From Rhizobium sp. 18055 (lineage in GTDB: Bacteria; Pseudomonadota; Alphaproteobacteria; Rhizobiales; Rhizobiaceae): a DNA stretch of 64,000 nucleotides. The notes under the pieces are model-generated. The model was not told where the DNA came from. It ran no database searches and was given only the letters and a program-made list of their open reading frames with translations. The stretch lies in NCBI RefSeq assembly GCF_902706285.1, contig NZ_CACSKD010000008.1:62001-126000 (forward strand), written 5' to 3'. The first letter of the stretch is position 1. Each line of letters begins with the position of its first letter. A program made the translations under genes and the position numbers. Positions 55,522 to 64,000 of this stretch are shown here, piece after piece.

Positions 55522-56489
55522 GCCTCGACCTGATCGCGTATGCCGCCTTCTTCCTGACCATGGCGCTGACCTATGCCATCATGTGCCTCGGCCTCAACGT
55601 GCAATGGGGCCAGACGGGCCTCTTCAATGTCGGCATCGCCGCCTTTGTCGCGATCGGCGCCTATGTCTCGGCCTTGCTGACGACACCGGACGCAGTCGGC
55701 CGCGTCGGCGGTTACGATCTGCCGATCGCAGTTGGCTGGATCGGCGGTGCGCTGGTTGCGGGCCTTGCCGCCTGGCTCGTCGGCGCGCTCACCATCCGGT
55801 TGCGATCCGACTACCTCGCCATCGCCACTTTCGGCGTTGCGGTCACCGTGCAGCTTTGCGTGCTCAACCTGCAGTCGCTCACCGGCGGCGCCTTCGGGAT
55901 CGGCTTCATTCCGCGGCCGTTCGGCTATCTCGCTGGCGATCCCCTCGCCTTCGGCCTTTCCAATCTGGCGTTGATGGTGGCCGTCGTCCTGGCCCTTTAT
56001 CTGGCACTCCAGCATCTGGCAAAAAGCCCGTGGGGACGTGTGCTTCGAGCGATCCGCGAGGATGAGACAGCGGCACAGGCACTCGGCAAACGGCCGATCC
56101 GCTTTCGCCTGCAGGCCTTCACCATCGGCGGCGCCATCATGGGACTTGCGGGTGCCGCACAGGGTCATTTCATCGGCTTCATCGCACCTGACAACTATCT
56201 GCCGATCCTGACCTTTCAGGTCTGGGCGATGCTGATTGTCGGCGGCTCCGGCAACAATCGCGGCGCAATCCTCGGTGCCGTTCTTGTCTGGGGCTTGTGG
56301 GCGCTGTCGGCCGCTGCCGTTTCCGCCTTCGTCCCACCGGAGCAGCAGGCGCGCGCCGCTTCGCTGCAGATCGTCATGATCGGGGTCGGCCTTTGCCTGA
56401 TCCTCCTCCTGCGTCCCCGCGGCATCCTAGGCGCCTCCAATGCGCTGGCATCGCTGACGCGCAAGCGCACACAGAAATCCAAGGAATAG
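55518..56489 (+). CDS. Liv-type ABC transporter permease (LivM-like)
   Basis: A 323-residue LivM-type permease from the ATG at 55518, in the ATGA overlap with the livH-like gene. Family features are NVQWGQTGLFNVGIAAFVAIGAY near residues 30-52 and the loop RAIREDETAAQALGKRPIRFRL. It ends three bases before the aldo/keto reductase-RidA gene, which is thus in the same operon. Confidence 0.9.
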   Translation: MSLDLIAYAAFFLTMALTYAIMCLGLNVQWGQTGLFNVGIAAFVAIGAYVSALLTTPDAVGRVGGYDLPIAVGWIGGALVAGLAAWLVGALTIRLRSDYLAIATFGVAVTVQLCVLNLQSLTGGAFGIGFIPRPFGYLAGDPLAFGLSNLALMVAVVLALYLALQHLAKSPWGRVLRAIREDETAAQALGKRPIRFRLQAFTIGGAIMGLAGAAQGHFIGFIAPDNYLPILTFQVWAMLIVGGSGNNRGAILGAVLVWGLWALSAAAVSAFVPPEQQARAASLQIVMIGVGLCLILLLRPRGILGASNALASLTRKRTQKSKE

Positions 56490-56492
56490 ACC

Positions 56493-57953
56493 ATGTCCCA
56501 ACTGCCCGATCGCATAGCGCTCACCAAGGACCTCACCATCAGCCGCATTGTCTGCGGTCTCTGGCAGGTGGCCGACATCGAGAAAAACGGCACGATCATC
56601 GACCCGGACAAAGGCGCCGATGCGCTGCAGGCCTACGCCCGCGACGGCTTCGATACGTTCGACATGGCCGATCATTACGGCTCTGCCGAGCTGATCACCG
56701 GCCGGCTGCTATCCCGCTATCAGGGGGAAAAGCGACCGGTCGCCTTCACCAAATGGTGCCCGGAGCCCGGCCCGATGACGGCGGATGTCGTTCGTCGCGG
56801 CGTCGAGGAGCGTCTGACCCGGCTCGGCACCGACACGGTCGATCTGCTGCAGTTTCATTGGTGGAGCTTCGAACACCCCGCCTGGCTCGACGCCCTGCAC
56901 GAGATGCAGCGCCTGCGTGAGGAAGGCTTGATCGGTGCACTGGGCCTGACCAACTTCGACGCCGGTCATCTGGCGCTGGCGCTGGCAGATGGTATCGACA
57001 TCGCCACCAACCAGGTGTCGTTCTCGCTGGTCGATCGCCGGGCTGCGGGCCTGTTGTCCGATCTCTGCGCCAGGAGCAACGTCAAGCTGCTGGCCTATGG
57101 CACGCTCTGCGGCGGCTTTCTCTCGGACAAATGGCTTGGCCAGCCGGAGCCGTTGAACATCCCGGATTGGAGCCGCTCGAAGTACAAGCGTTTCATTGAC
57201 ACGTCAGGCGGCTGGGAAGCATTTCAGGGCATCCTGCGGGCTGCCGGCAGCATTGCCGCAAAGTACAAGGTCTCAATTTCAAACGTCGCCAGCCGTTGGG
57301 TGCTCGAACACCCGGCCGTCGCCGCCACGATCGTCGGCGCGCGGATCGGTGAAAACGAGCATCGTGGCGACAATCTCAATGTCTTCTCCTTCGCGCTCGA
57401 CCAAGAGGACCATGCGGCTTTGGACGCCGCCTTTGCAGGCACGCAGCCTATTCCAGGCGATTGCGGCGACGAATACCGCAAGCCGCCGTTCCTGACAGCG
57501 TCCGGCGATCTCAGCCACCACCTCGACGCAATCCCGTCGATCTACACGCCCGAACCGGTGCCCGGCCGCCCCGGCCGCTCGCGCGTTTCCTCCGGCAGCA
57601 TCTGGGAACCGATCGCCGGTTACAGCCGCGCGATCAGGGTCGGCGACCGCATTCTCGTCTCCGGCACGACAGCCACCCACGGCAGCAGCCGCAGCGTGGC
57701 CCCGGGCGACGCGGGTGCGCAGGCAACCTACATCCTCGACAAGATCGCAGCCTCCATCTCGGCACTCGGCGGCAGCATGGAAGACGTGGTCCGCACCCGC
57801 ATCTATCTGCGCGACGCCAGCCAGTGGGAGCCCGTATCGCGCGCCCACGGCCGCGCCTTCTCCTCGGTACTGCCCGCCAATACGCTGATCGAGGCCGGGA
57901 ACCTGATCGGTGACTACGAGGTCGAGATCGAAGCGGAGGCGATCTGCGACTGA
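56493..57953 (+). CDS. Aldo/keto reductase fused to a RidA domain
   Basis: A 486-residue two-domain protein. Residues 1 to about 330 are an aldo/keto reductase with tetrad Asp57, Tyr62, Lys87 and His122 (TFDMADHY, FTKWCPE, LQFHWW). Residues from about 360 to 486 are a RidA fold, starting SGSIWEPIAGYSRAIRVGDRILVSGTT. In the RidA part the segment that carries the catalytic Arg in canonical RidA reads PANTLIEAGNL, so Arg is Asn. This places it with RidA-like proteins that lack the deaminase Arg. It is a rare fusion and a close paralogue of the reductase at 50799. Imine hydrolysis coupled to carbonyl reduction is a possible joint task, but unproven. Confidence 0.85.
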   Translation: MSQLPDRIALTKDLTISRIVCGLWQVADIEKNGTIIDPDKGADALQAYARDGFDTFDMADHYGSAELITGRLLSRYQGEKRPVAFTKWCPEPGPMTADVVRRGVEERLTRLGTDTVDLLQFHWWSFEHPAWLDALHEMQRLREEGLIGALGLTNFDAGHLALALADGIDIATNQVSFSLVDRRAAGLLSDLCARSNVKLLAYGTLCGGFLSDKWLGQPEPLNIPDWSRSKYKRFIDTSGGWEAFQGILRAAGSIAAKYKVSISNVASRWVLEHPAVAATIVGARIGENEHRGDNLNVFSFALDQEDHAALDAAFAGTQPIPGDCGDEYRKPPFLTASGDLSHHLDAIPSIYTPEPVPGRPGRSRVSSGSIWEPIAGYSRAIRVGDRILVSGTTATHGSSRSVAPGDAGAQATYILDKIAASISALGGSMEDVVRTRIYLRDASQWEPVSRAHGRAFSSVLPANTLIEAGNLIGDYEVEIEAEAICD

Positions 57954-58030
57954 GCGCGGAGGCGCTATAGCAGCATGGTCTGATCAGCCGACAGGGAACG
58001 GGGACCGTTTGAAGGCCCCCAGCCCCGCCA

Positions 58031-61000
58031 TCACTCGGCGGCGCCGGCAGAAGGTGCCGCCTTTGCGCTTTTCGGCTTGGAAGCCCATTCGACGAAGCGC
58101 TGGATCACCACATAGAGGCCGGGAATGAACATGATGCCGACAGTGGTTGCCGCCAGCATGCCGCCGAGAATGGTGACGCCCAACGCCTGACGCGCGTTGG
58201 CGCCGGCGCCTGTTGCCAGCACCAGCGGTATCATGCCCAAAATAAAGGAGATTGCGGTCATCATCACCGCACGAAAGCGCTGTGCGGCAGCGGCGACCGC
58301 AGCATCGATGATCGAGCGCCCAGCCTCTTCGCGCTCGACGCGGGCGAATTCGACGATCAGGATGGCATTCTTCGACGCCAGTCCGATCAGGAGCACGATG
58401 CCGATCTGGGCATAAAGCGAGTTCTCCAGTCCGGCGACGACAAGCGCAAGGATGGCGCCGAACGCCGCGAATGCGAGTGAGAGGATGATCGAGACAGGAA
58501 GCGTCCAGCTTTCATACTGCGCGACGAGAAACAGAAACGCGAAGAGAAGCGCCAGCGACAGGATCATCGGTGTCTGCGAGGCCGATTGCCGCTCCTGCAG
58601 CGACAGGCCGGACCATTCATAACCGAAACCAGGCGGCAGGGTTGCGGCGGCGACCCTCTCGAATGCCGCCATGGCGTTGCCAGAACTGATGCCGGGCGCC
58701 GGGATGCCGTTGACGGGTGCAGACAGGAAGAGATTATATCGCGAAAGCGAAAACGGTCCGAGATCGGGCTTCAAGGTCACCAGCGTCCGCAGCGGCACCA
58801 TGGCACCGTCGCGGCTTCTGACGCGGATGTCGAGGACATTGTCGGGATTGCCCCGGAACTGGCTGTCCGCCGCCAGATTGACCTGGAACGAGCGGCCGGC
58901 ATGAGTGAAGTCGTTGATGTAGACGCTACCGAAATTGGCCCCGAGCGTCGCATAAATCTGCCCGACGCTAATGCCGAGATTTTCGGCGCGCTGGCGATCC
59001 ACATCGACAAATATCCGCGGCACGTCTGCAGAAAAGGCGCTGGAGGCAAAGGCGATCTCCGGTTCGTGCGCGGCGGCCGACAGCATAGCCCGCGTGACCT
59101 GCATGATATCCTCCGGCGACTGCCCGAGCCGCGCCTGCAGCCTAAGATCGAGGCCACCCACCTGGCCGATGCCAGGGATGGGCGGCGGCGAGAAGACGGC
59201 GACGTTGGCCTGCGGGATAGACGCAAAGCGTCCGTTCAGCTGCTGCAGCAAGGCGGTGGTCGACAGTTCCGGCCGGGTTCTCTTGTCCCACGGATCCAGC
59301 GTCACAATGGCGAAGGCGCCGTTCGGCACATTGCCGTTCTGAAGCAGGCTGAAGCCTGCGATGGTGACGACCTTGGCGACCCCGGGCGTATCCCTGAGGA
59401 CCGTCTCCACCTCGCGCATCGCCTCCTCGGTCCGCGACAGTGCGGCGGCGTTGGGTAGCTGAACGTCGATGAACAGAAACCCCTGGTCTTCGTCCGGCAG
59501 GAAGGCCGAAGGCACATGGATAAACAGCATGGCTGCACCGACCAGCGTCGCAGCCATGACGCCAATCACCACAAGCATGCGCCGGACGATCCACCCGACC
59601 AAGCGCGCATAGCCGTCGCGCGTCTTCATCAGCATGGCCTCGAACCAGGCGAGCGGACCCTTCAGCGCCGTAGGCTTGCTCAGAATGGTCGCGCACAGTG
59701 CCGGGCTCAGCGTCAGCGCCGTCAGCGACGACAGCACCAGCGAGGCCGAGATCGTCACGGCAAATTGCTGGTAGAGCTGGCCGTTGATACCCTGCAGGAA
59801 GGCTGTGGGCACGAACACGCCGAGCAGCACCATGGTCGTCGAGATGATCGGGCCGGTCACCTGCAGCATTGCCTTGCGGCTGGCAGCGGCGGCATCCAGC
59901 CCCTCCTCCTTCATCAGCCGCTGGACGTTTTCGACCACCAGAATCGCATCATCCACCACAAGTCCGGTTGCAAGGATGAGGGCGAGCAGCGTGATCAGGT
60001 TGATCGAGAAGCCGCCGACGAGAAGGACGGCGAAGGTGGCGATCAACGCGACCGGAATGGCGACCAGCGGGATGAGCGTGGCGCGCCAGTCGCCAAGGAA
60101 CAGATAGGTCACGGCGACCACGATCGCAAAGGTGATCGCAAGCGTTATGATGATCTCCTCGATCGAGGCGCGCACGAACATGGTCGAATCGTAGACCGGC
60201 TCATAGGCGAGCCCGGCGGGAAACTGCCCGGAAAGCGACACCAGTTCTGCACTGACCGCGTCAGCGGTACCCAGCGCGTTGGCGCCCGGCGCCTGATTGA
60301 TGATCAGCATGGCTCCGGGCACACCATTGATCCGCACGCCGGATGCATAACTCTGCGCACCGAGCTCGACCCGCCCGATGTCGCGGATCCTGACCAGTGC
60401 GCCGTTGTCGCCGCTTCTGACGACGATGTTGCCGAAGGCCTGGGCATCCTCGAGCCGGCCTTCGGCAATCAGCGTATACTGGATCTGCACCTTGTCTTCG
60501 GAGGGCGGCGCGCCGACCTGGCCGATCGAGGCCTGGATGTTCTGCGCCTGCACCGCCGACACCACATCATCGGGTGTGATCTCCAGCGCCGTCATGCGCA
60601 CCGGATCCATCCAGATCCGCATGCTGTATTGCGACGAGCCCATGACCGACGCCTCGCCGACACCTTTGACGCGCGACAATGCATCGGTGACGTTCATCGA
60701 GAGATAATTCGATATCTCCAACTCGCTGAGGCTATGGTCGGGCGAATAGAAGCCCAGGGCCACCAGGAAATCCGGTGATCTGGCCCGTACCGTGACGCCG
60801 CGCTGGGAGACGGCGGCAGGCAGTTGCGCCATCGCAAGCTGCGCCCTGTTCTGCACATTGATCTGCGCCTGGTTCGGATCGGTGCCGACCGCAAAGGTCA
60901 CTGTCAGCGAATAGGCGCCCGAATCCGAGCTGTTGGACGACATGTAGATCATGTCATCGACGCCATTGATCGCCGTTTCCAGGGGGTCGCCGACCACCTT

Positions 61001-61177
61001 GGAGATCACTTCGGCATTGGCGCCGGGATAAAATGCCGAAACGGTGATGCTGGGTGGCGTGATGTCAGGATATTGCGAGACCGGCAGGCCGAACAGCGCC
61101 AGAAGCCCGCCGATGCAGAGAATAATGGCGAGCACGCTGGCAAATCGTGGACGCGAAATGAAGAACCCCGAGATCAT
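58031..61177 (-). CDS. RND multidrug efflux transporter, inner-membrane pump (AcrB/HAE1 type)
   Basis: A 1048-residue resistance-nodulation-division pump. The start [20 protein letters not shown], the [20 protein letters not shown] segment and the paired proton-relay Asp residues in [15 protein letters not shown] (near residues 405-409) are standard for HAE1 pumps, as is [14 protein letters not shown] in the second half. It exports drugs, detergents or plant compounds from the periplasm and inner membrane using the proton gradient. Its adaptor is encoded just upstream (four-base overlap); an outer-membrane channel gene is not in the window. Confidence 0.93.
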   Translation of the reverse strand: MISGFFISRPRFASVLAIILCIGGLLALFGLPVSQYPDITPPSITVSAFYPGANAEVISKVVGDPLETAINGVDDMIYMSSNSSDSGAYSLTVTFAVGTDPNQAQINVQNRAQLAMAQLPAAVSQRGVTVRARSPDFLVALGFYSPDHSLSELEISNYLSMNVTDALSRVKGVGEASVMGSSQYSMRIWMDPVRMTALEITPDDVVSAVQAQNIQASIGQVGAPPSEDKVQIQYTLIAEGRLEDAQAFGNIVVRSGDNGALVRIRDIGRVELGAQSYASGVRINGVPGAMLIINQAPGANALGTADAVSAELVSLSGQFPAGLAYEPVYDSTMFVRASIEEIIITLAITFAIVVAVTYLFLGDWRATLIPLVAIPVALIATFAVLLVGGFSINLITLLALILATGLVVDDAILVVENVQRLMKEEGLDAAAASRKAMLQVTGPIISTTMVLLGVFVPTAFLQGINGQLYQQFAVTISASLVLSSLTALTLSPALCATILSKPTALKGPLAWFEAMLMKTRDGYARLVGWIVRRMLVVIGVMAATLVGAAMLFIHVPSAFLPDEDQGFLFIDVQLPNAAALSRTEEAMREVETVLRDTPGVAKVVTIAGFSLLQNGNVPNGAFAIVTLDPWDKRTRPELSTTALLQQLNGRFASIPQANVAVFSPPPIPGIGQVGGLDLRLQARLGQSPEDIMQVTRAMLSAAAHEPEIAFASSAFSADVPRIFVDVDRQRAENLGISVGQIYATLGANFGSVYINDFTHAGRSFQVNLAADSQFRGNPDNVLDIRVRSRDGAMVPLRTLVTLKPDLGPFSLSRYNLFLSAPVNGIPAPGISSGNAMAAFERVAAATLPPGFGYEWSGLSLQERQSASQTPMILSLALLFAFLFLVAQYESWTLPVSIILSLAFAAFGAILALVVAGLENSLYAQIGIVLLIGLASKNAILIVEFARVEREEAGRSIIDAAVAAAAQRFRAVMMTAISFILGMIPLVLATGAGANARQALGVTILGGMLAATTVGIMFIPGLYVVIQRFVEWASKPKSAKAAPSAGAAE

Positions 61178-62319
61178 GGCAACTTCCCACCGTCCTCCGC
61201 AACGGGTTGAACGGCAATGCCGTCGGCAAGCCGCTGCATTCCCTGCACAACGACCATATCGCCGACCGCGAGCCCCTGTTTGACGGCCCAGAGATCACCG
61301 ATCTTCGCGCCAGTCTCGATGCGGCGCTGTTGCACCGTCTTGTCCTTTTGAAGCACGAAGACGAAGCGACCGTCTCGATCCTGCATGACTGCGGATTGGG
61401 CAATGGCAGGCCCGGTTTGGGTATCCTTGCTACCAACGATCACCTTGACGAACTGGCCGGGCATCAAAAGTCCGTCAGGATTTGGAAACACCACCCGCAC
61501 GCCCGCGGTGCCGGTGCGCGGATCAATCTCGGGCGCCACGAACTCGATGGTCCCCTCCTCCCCGTAGGCCGTACCATTGGGCAGCATCAGCATCAGTCTG
61601 AAGGCAGTGGCGTTCGCATCGGTCCCACCGGCGATCTGTTTCTGGCGAAAAGTAGTGACCTCGCCCTCCGCTACGGAAAACGTCACGCGCACCGGATCGA
61701 CCTGGACGATCCGCGCGATCGGACCGGAATCGGTCCCGACCAGATTGCCTGTGGTCAGCAACGGCTGGCCGATGCGGCCCGAAATCGGCGCGACGATCCG
61801 CGTATAGGAAAGATCGAGCTCGGCCTTCGCGAGGCTTGCCTGCGCGGCCACCACGTCAGCTGACGCAACATCAAGTGCCGCCTGCGCATCGTCATAGGCG
61901 GCACGCGCCACCGCACTTCGCCTGATAAGTTCGGCATTGCGATCACGGTTGACCGTCGCCTGGCGTTGCAGCGCCTGCGCCCGCACGCGTTGCGCCTCGG
62001 CCGCAGAGACGGCCGCCTGATAGCGCGCCGGCTCGATCACGAAGAGCAGATCGCCGACGCTGACGGATGCGCCTGGCTTGAAGGCAATCTCCTCGATGAA
62101 CCCCGGCACACGCGCCCGGATATCGACGGCCTCCTGCGCTTCCACACGAGCAATGTTTTCCGTCGGCAGCTCGACAGCTTCGCTGGTGACCGCGCGGACC
62201 ACCACGGAGGGTGCTGGGCGGTTGGCGGCAGACTGTTGCGCTGATGCGGTCCCTGGCCATTCGCTGAGCACCAATACGCAAAGCGTAACGACGAAAGTCT
62301 TCCGGTGCGCATTGAACAT
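61174..62319 (-). CDS. RND efflux periplasmic adaptor (membrane fusion protein, AcrA type)
   Basis: A 381-residue adaptor from the ATG at 62319; the frame is open to 62499 but that part has no family match and crosses the likely promoter. It has a Sec-type signal ([20 protein letters not shown], cleavage near residue 27), a lipoyl/biotinyl-like region [20 protein letters not shown], a helical hairpin near residues 105-160 and a C-terminal beta barrel ([20 protein letters not shown]). It links the pump at 58031 to an outer-membrane channel. No local TetR-type regulator is seen. Confidence 0.92.
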   Translation of the reverse strand: MFNAHRKTFVVTLCVLVLSEWPGTASAQQSAANRPAPSVVVRAVTSEAVELPTENIARVEAQEAVDIRARVPGFIEEIAFKPGASVSVGDLLFVIEPARYQAAVSAAEAQRVRAQALQRQATVNRDRNAELIRRSAVARAAYDDAQAALDVASADVVAAQASLAKAELDLSYTRIVAPISGRIGQPLLTTGNLVGTDSGPIARIVQVDPVRVTFSVAEGEVTTFRQKQIAGGTDANATAFRLMLMLPNGTAYGEEGTIEFVAPEIDPRTGTAGVRVVFPNPDGLLMPGQFVKVIVGSKDTQTGPAIAQSAVMQDRDGRFVFVLQKDKTVQQRRIETGAKIGDLWAVKQGLAVGDMVVVQGMQRLADGIAVQPVAEDGGKLP

Positions 62320-62352
62320 GCTGTCTCTCGCATCCCTGCCAAGCCTTTGACA

Positions 62353-62380
62353 GATATATCCAAACGACCGAGAGGAACAA
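62353..62380 (-). promoter_or_regulatory. Candidate promoter of the efflux operon
   Basis: Minus-strand TTGTTC (62375-62380) and TATATC (62353-62358) are 16 bases apart and end about 34 bases before the adaptor start. The match to a housekeeping promoter is moderate. Confidence 0.35.
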
Positions 62381-62526
62381 CGAAGGCGCGGCGGCGAGGA
62401 TGCCGATTTGGACGGCATGCTGAACAATAGGATTCTGGGCGTAGTCAGGCGCGATGCGTATCGTGTGCCATGGCGGATAAGTCCGTCTTGCTCCAGCATT
62501 GGGAGAACACAGGTCCCAGAATCGAA

Positions 62527-62678
62527 AAAGCCTGCCGCGGGAGGAGGTGCGGCAGGCTTTCGAAAAGAACCGAACAGCAGCTGGGAGGAGGAGTGCTGCT
62601 ATTCCTTCAGACGTCCCTGGGAGGAGGAGTGGGTCGTCTGAACCACGAAGCTTTGCGGGAGGAGGTGCATCGCTTCGT
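62527..62678 (-). ncRNA. Array of four hairpin RNAs with CCUCCUCCC loops (CcsR/cuckoo/alpha-r14-like)
   Basis: Read on the minus strand, four stem-loops follow each other: 62645-62678, 62606-62642, 62576-62600 and 62527-62560. Each has the loop sequence CCUCCUCCC (GGGAGGAGG on the plus strand) but unrelated stems: ACGAAGC/GCTTCGT, TTCAGACG/CGTCTGAA, AGCAGC/GCTGCT and AAAGCCTGCCGC/GCGGCAGGCTTT. The last is followed by a run of T (minus strand) and works as the terminator. The loop is complementary to Shine-Dalgarno sequences. Such RNAs are known in Alphaproteobacteria as alpha-r14/cuckoo RNAs and as CcsR1-4 of Rhodobacter, the latter transcribed with a DUF1127 gene, as seems the case here. Confidence 0.8.
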
Positions 62679-62788
62679 TGAAATTGACTATACTGAAATT
62701 CTGGTCGATTTCGAGGCATTATGTTGCAGTGCAGTTATGCGTAAAATGCACAGCTGAAAATCCGCCCCCAATGCCTGCAATATGGAAC

Positions 62789-62823
62789 GCAGAACGCCCG
62801 CTCTGAAAAGGCGGGCGTTCTGC
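62789..62823 (-). terminator. Hairpin after the DUF1127 gene
   Basis: GCAGAACGCCCGC and GCGGGCGTTCTGC form a perfect 13-bp stem with a 9-base loop, 24 bases after the DUF1127 stop. No U-run follows, so it may be a partial terminator or a processing signal between the gene and the downstream hairpin RNAs. Confidence 0.6.
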
Positions 62824-62846
62824 AAAATGACGAAATGATCGTGAGA

Positions 62847-62993
62847 TCAGCGAGCGATCGAAGCGCGGGCGACGGTGCGGATATCGCCACGGTCGATGCC
62901 GAGATCGCTGAGTTCGCGGTTGGTCATGCGACCAAGTTCGGTAACCGTCTGACGGTACTTGCGCCAGTTGTTCAGGCTGCGTGCTACGTTCAT
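62847..62993 (-). CDS. DUF1127 small protein
   Basis: A 48-residue basic protein on the minus strand, starting ATG at 62993 with AGGGGA upstream and ending at 62847. It reads MNVARSLNNWRKYRQTVTEL and then GRMTNRELSDLGIDRGDI, ending RTVARASIAR. The core NWRKYRQTVTELGRMTNRELSDLGI pattern with a following DI.R is the DUF1127 signature, quoted here in pieces. DUF1127 proteins are tiny alphaproteobacterial proteins; related ones bind RNA (CcaF1 of Rhodobacter) or the kinase PhoR (Agrobacterium). It is directly upstream of the CCUCCUCCC hairpins, likely in one transcript. Confidence 0.85.
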   Translation of the reverse strand: MNVARSLNNWRKYRQTVTELGRMTNRELSDLGIDRGDIRTVARASIAR

Positions 62994-63660
62994 GATGATC
63001 CCCTTTCCTGAGGTTCGTTTGACGTCGGCAAGCTTGATTGGCCCCGGCGTCCTCTGATGTCGCTAATATAGCGACCTCCCCTGCCCGATAACAGCGACAA
63101 TGCTTCACGCCACCCATGCGCGAAATGCAACGGTTGGCAGCTTCGAGAGGCGTCTGCGTCCGTGGCAGGGCGGTCCTCAATGGCAGGCGACTGGTGGATT
63201 GCCGAATTGTACCGGCTTGGTGGAGCCGGTTCGCTGCCGATCAGGTTGCGGATACGTCGCTGCAGCATCTTCGACGACAACCCTGCTTGCCTTACTCGAC
63301 CGCCGAGCCGCCGATCAAGGCCCTCATGCGCGTGGTTGCCAAATCTGGCTTGTCGAGCCCGTTGGACTTGTCGGTCGGTTCAGCCAGACGGGAAAGACCG
63401 ACCCCTGCGCACGCAAGCGTCGGGATCCGGTAAAAACCATCAGCAGAGCCGGACCAAGGGTGACGTTCGGCCTGAACCGCCCTATCTCGTTGTTCCTGGG
63501 GCACGGTCGCTTGTCACCGACGTCACGATGGGGCGCAGGGGCGCAATTGGTTTGTGCTGCGTCGCTGATGAGGCTTCTGGCAACATACTGTGCTTCAGTA
63601 TAGTGCAGCATGTCACGTCGAAGTGTTATGCTGGTGCAATCAAGACGTTAAGGAAAGACC
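62994..63660. other. Divergent promoter region, no gene recognised
   Basis: This 670-base stretch separates the DUF1127 gene from the molybdopterin oxidoreductase gene. It holds the inverted repeat at 63059-63075 and a dyad ATACTG/CAGTAT at 63585-63601 close to the oxidoreductase start. The longer reading frames within it show no family features. Confidence 0.4.
63059..63075. promoter_or_regulatory. Inverted repeat over a -10-like element upstream of DUF1127
   Basis: GTCGCTA and TAGCGAC flank ATA, forming a perfect 7-bp dyad 66 bases before the DUF1127 start codon. The centre contains minus-strand TATATT, a good -10 box, so a repressor bound here would cover the promoter. No clear -35 is seen, which leaves open an alternative sigma factor. 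Confidence 0.45.
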
Positions 63661-64000
63661 ATGACAAAGAAGCGGCCTGCAGGGATTGAAAAATACGACG
63701 CTCCGGCCGGCGGCTGGGGCGCCTTGCGCGCCGTCACAAAAACACTGAGCCACCAGCAGGTGGTCGCGCAAGGGACGGCGACATTGCTGAAGGCGAACCA
63801 GCCGGAAGGGTTCGACTGTCCGGGCTGTGCCTGGCCCGATCCCAAGCATACATCCTCCTTCGAATTCTGCGAAAACGGCGCCAAGGCGATCACCTGGGAA
63901 TCGACAGCCAAGCGCGTCGATCCTGAATTCTTTGCCCAGCACACCGTCGCCGACCTCTGGACATGGACGGACCACAAGCTCGAAGACGAGGGTCGCCTGA
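63661..64000 (+). CDS. FdhF/YdeP-type molybdopterin oxidoreductase, N-terminal part
   Basis: The first 113 residues of a protein that runs past the window end. AAGGAAAG precedes the ATG at 63661. YDAPAGGWGALRAVTKTL and KANQPEGFDCPGCAWPDP match the start of the YdeP/FdhF-like (oxidoreductase alpha subunit) family, with CPGC the family's short cysteine pair. The full protein is usually about 750-770 residues and binds a bis-molybdopterin cofactor; its reaction in rhizobia is not settled (formate dehydrogenase-like or acid-stress role). Confidence 0.85.
   Translation, partial: MTKKRPAGIEKYDAPAGGWGALRAVTKTLSHQQVVAQGTATLLKANQPEGFDCPGCAWPDPKHTSSFEFCENGAKAITWESTAKRVDPEFFAQHTVADLWTWTDHKLEDEGRL

Noticed and set aside
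62527..62678. Regularly repeated GGGAGGAGG as a CRISPR or tandem repeat array
   Set aside because: Only 9 bases are shared, spacing is irregular, and each copy lies in the loop of its own perfect stem, which fits RNA hairpins and not CRISPR repeats.
62719..63180. A 153-codon minus-strand frame covering the DUF1127 gene
   Set aside because: It is in another frame than DUF1127, has no ribosome binding site, and crosses the promoter region and hairpin.
63100..63603. Plus-strand frame of 167 codons upstream of the oxidoreductase gene
   Set aside because: Composition is that of non-coding GC-rich DNA, there is no clear start signal, and no family is recognisable.

Overview
The window looks like the chromosome, chromid or large plasmid of an alphaproteobacterium of the order Rhizobiales (Rhizobium/Agrobacterium/Ensifer type). 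This rests on the GC-rich coding sequence, the erythritol-type polyol operon layout, the many ABC importers with local GntR regulators, and a 48-residue DUF1127 gene followed by CCUCCUCCC-loop RNA hairpins. No tRNA, rRNA, insertion sequence, integrase or CRISPR array was seen. The order is inferred, not proven.

Layout, left to right. (1) 456-9045: a polyol/sugar operon with a DUF2291 protein, an Ery/Rbs-type ABC importer, a DeoR regulator, an FGGY kinase and a GlpD-type FAD dehydrogenase. (2) 9757-19889: a cluster with a NIPSNAP protein, a cyclic amidohydrolase, a GntR regulator, a nitrilase-fold amidohydrolase, a Rieske oxygenase with its reductase, a RidA protein and a NitT/TauT-type ABC importer. 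I read it as uptake and breakdown of an unknown nitrogen heterocycle or cyclic amide. (3) 20341-27910: a peptide-type ABC operon with a MarR regulator and an M14 metallopeptidase. (4) 28185-36118: a GntR regulator, a second peptide-type ABC importer and a cytosolic gamma-glutamyltransferase, suggesting import of gamma-glutamyl compounds. (5) 36221-41287: a second nitrilase/GntR pair paralogous to the pair in region 2, followed by two short-chain dehydrogenase-type proteins (one apparently catalytically dead), an atypical DapA-fold protein and a third dehydrogenase. (6) 41371-49187: an AmiC/AmiR-type amide sensing pair, a third peptide-type ABC importer and a formamidase, preceded by a leader with a strong terminator just before the first start codon. 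(7) 49537-57953: two divergent operons sharing a Liv-type ABC importer, two related aldo/keto reductases (one fused to RidA), a TIGR04076 protein and a GntR regulator. (8) 58031-62319: an RND efflux pump and its adaptor. (9) 62527-62993: DUF1127 and four CCUCCUCCC hairpins on the minus strand. (10) 63661 to the end: the start of a YdeP/FdhF-type molybdopterin oxidoreductase.

Most of the window is therefore a scavenging region: six ABC importers, each next to enzymes and a local regulator. Regions 2 and 5 appear to form one regulon, because paralogous GntR/nitrilase pairs sit beside copies of the same TGGTATACCA-like site. The points most worth follow-up are the DUF1127/hairpin locus, the AmiR leader, the Rieske/amidohydrolase/nitrilase pathway with its altered catalytic residues, and the aldo/keto reductase-RidA regulon.
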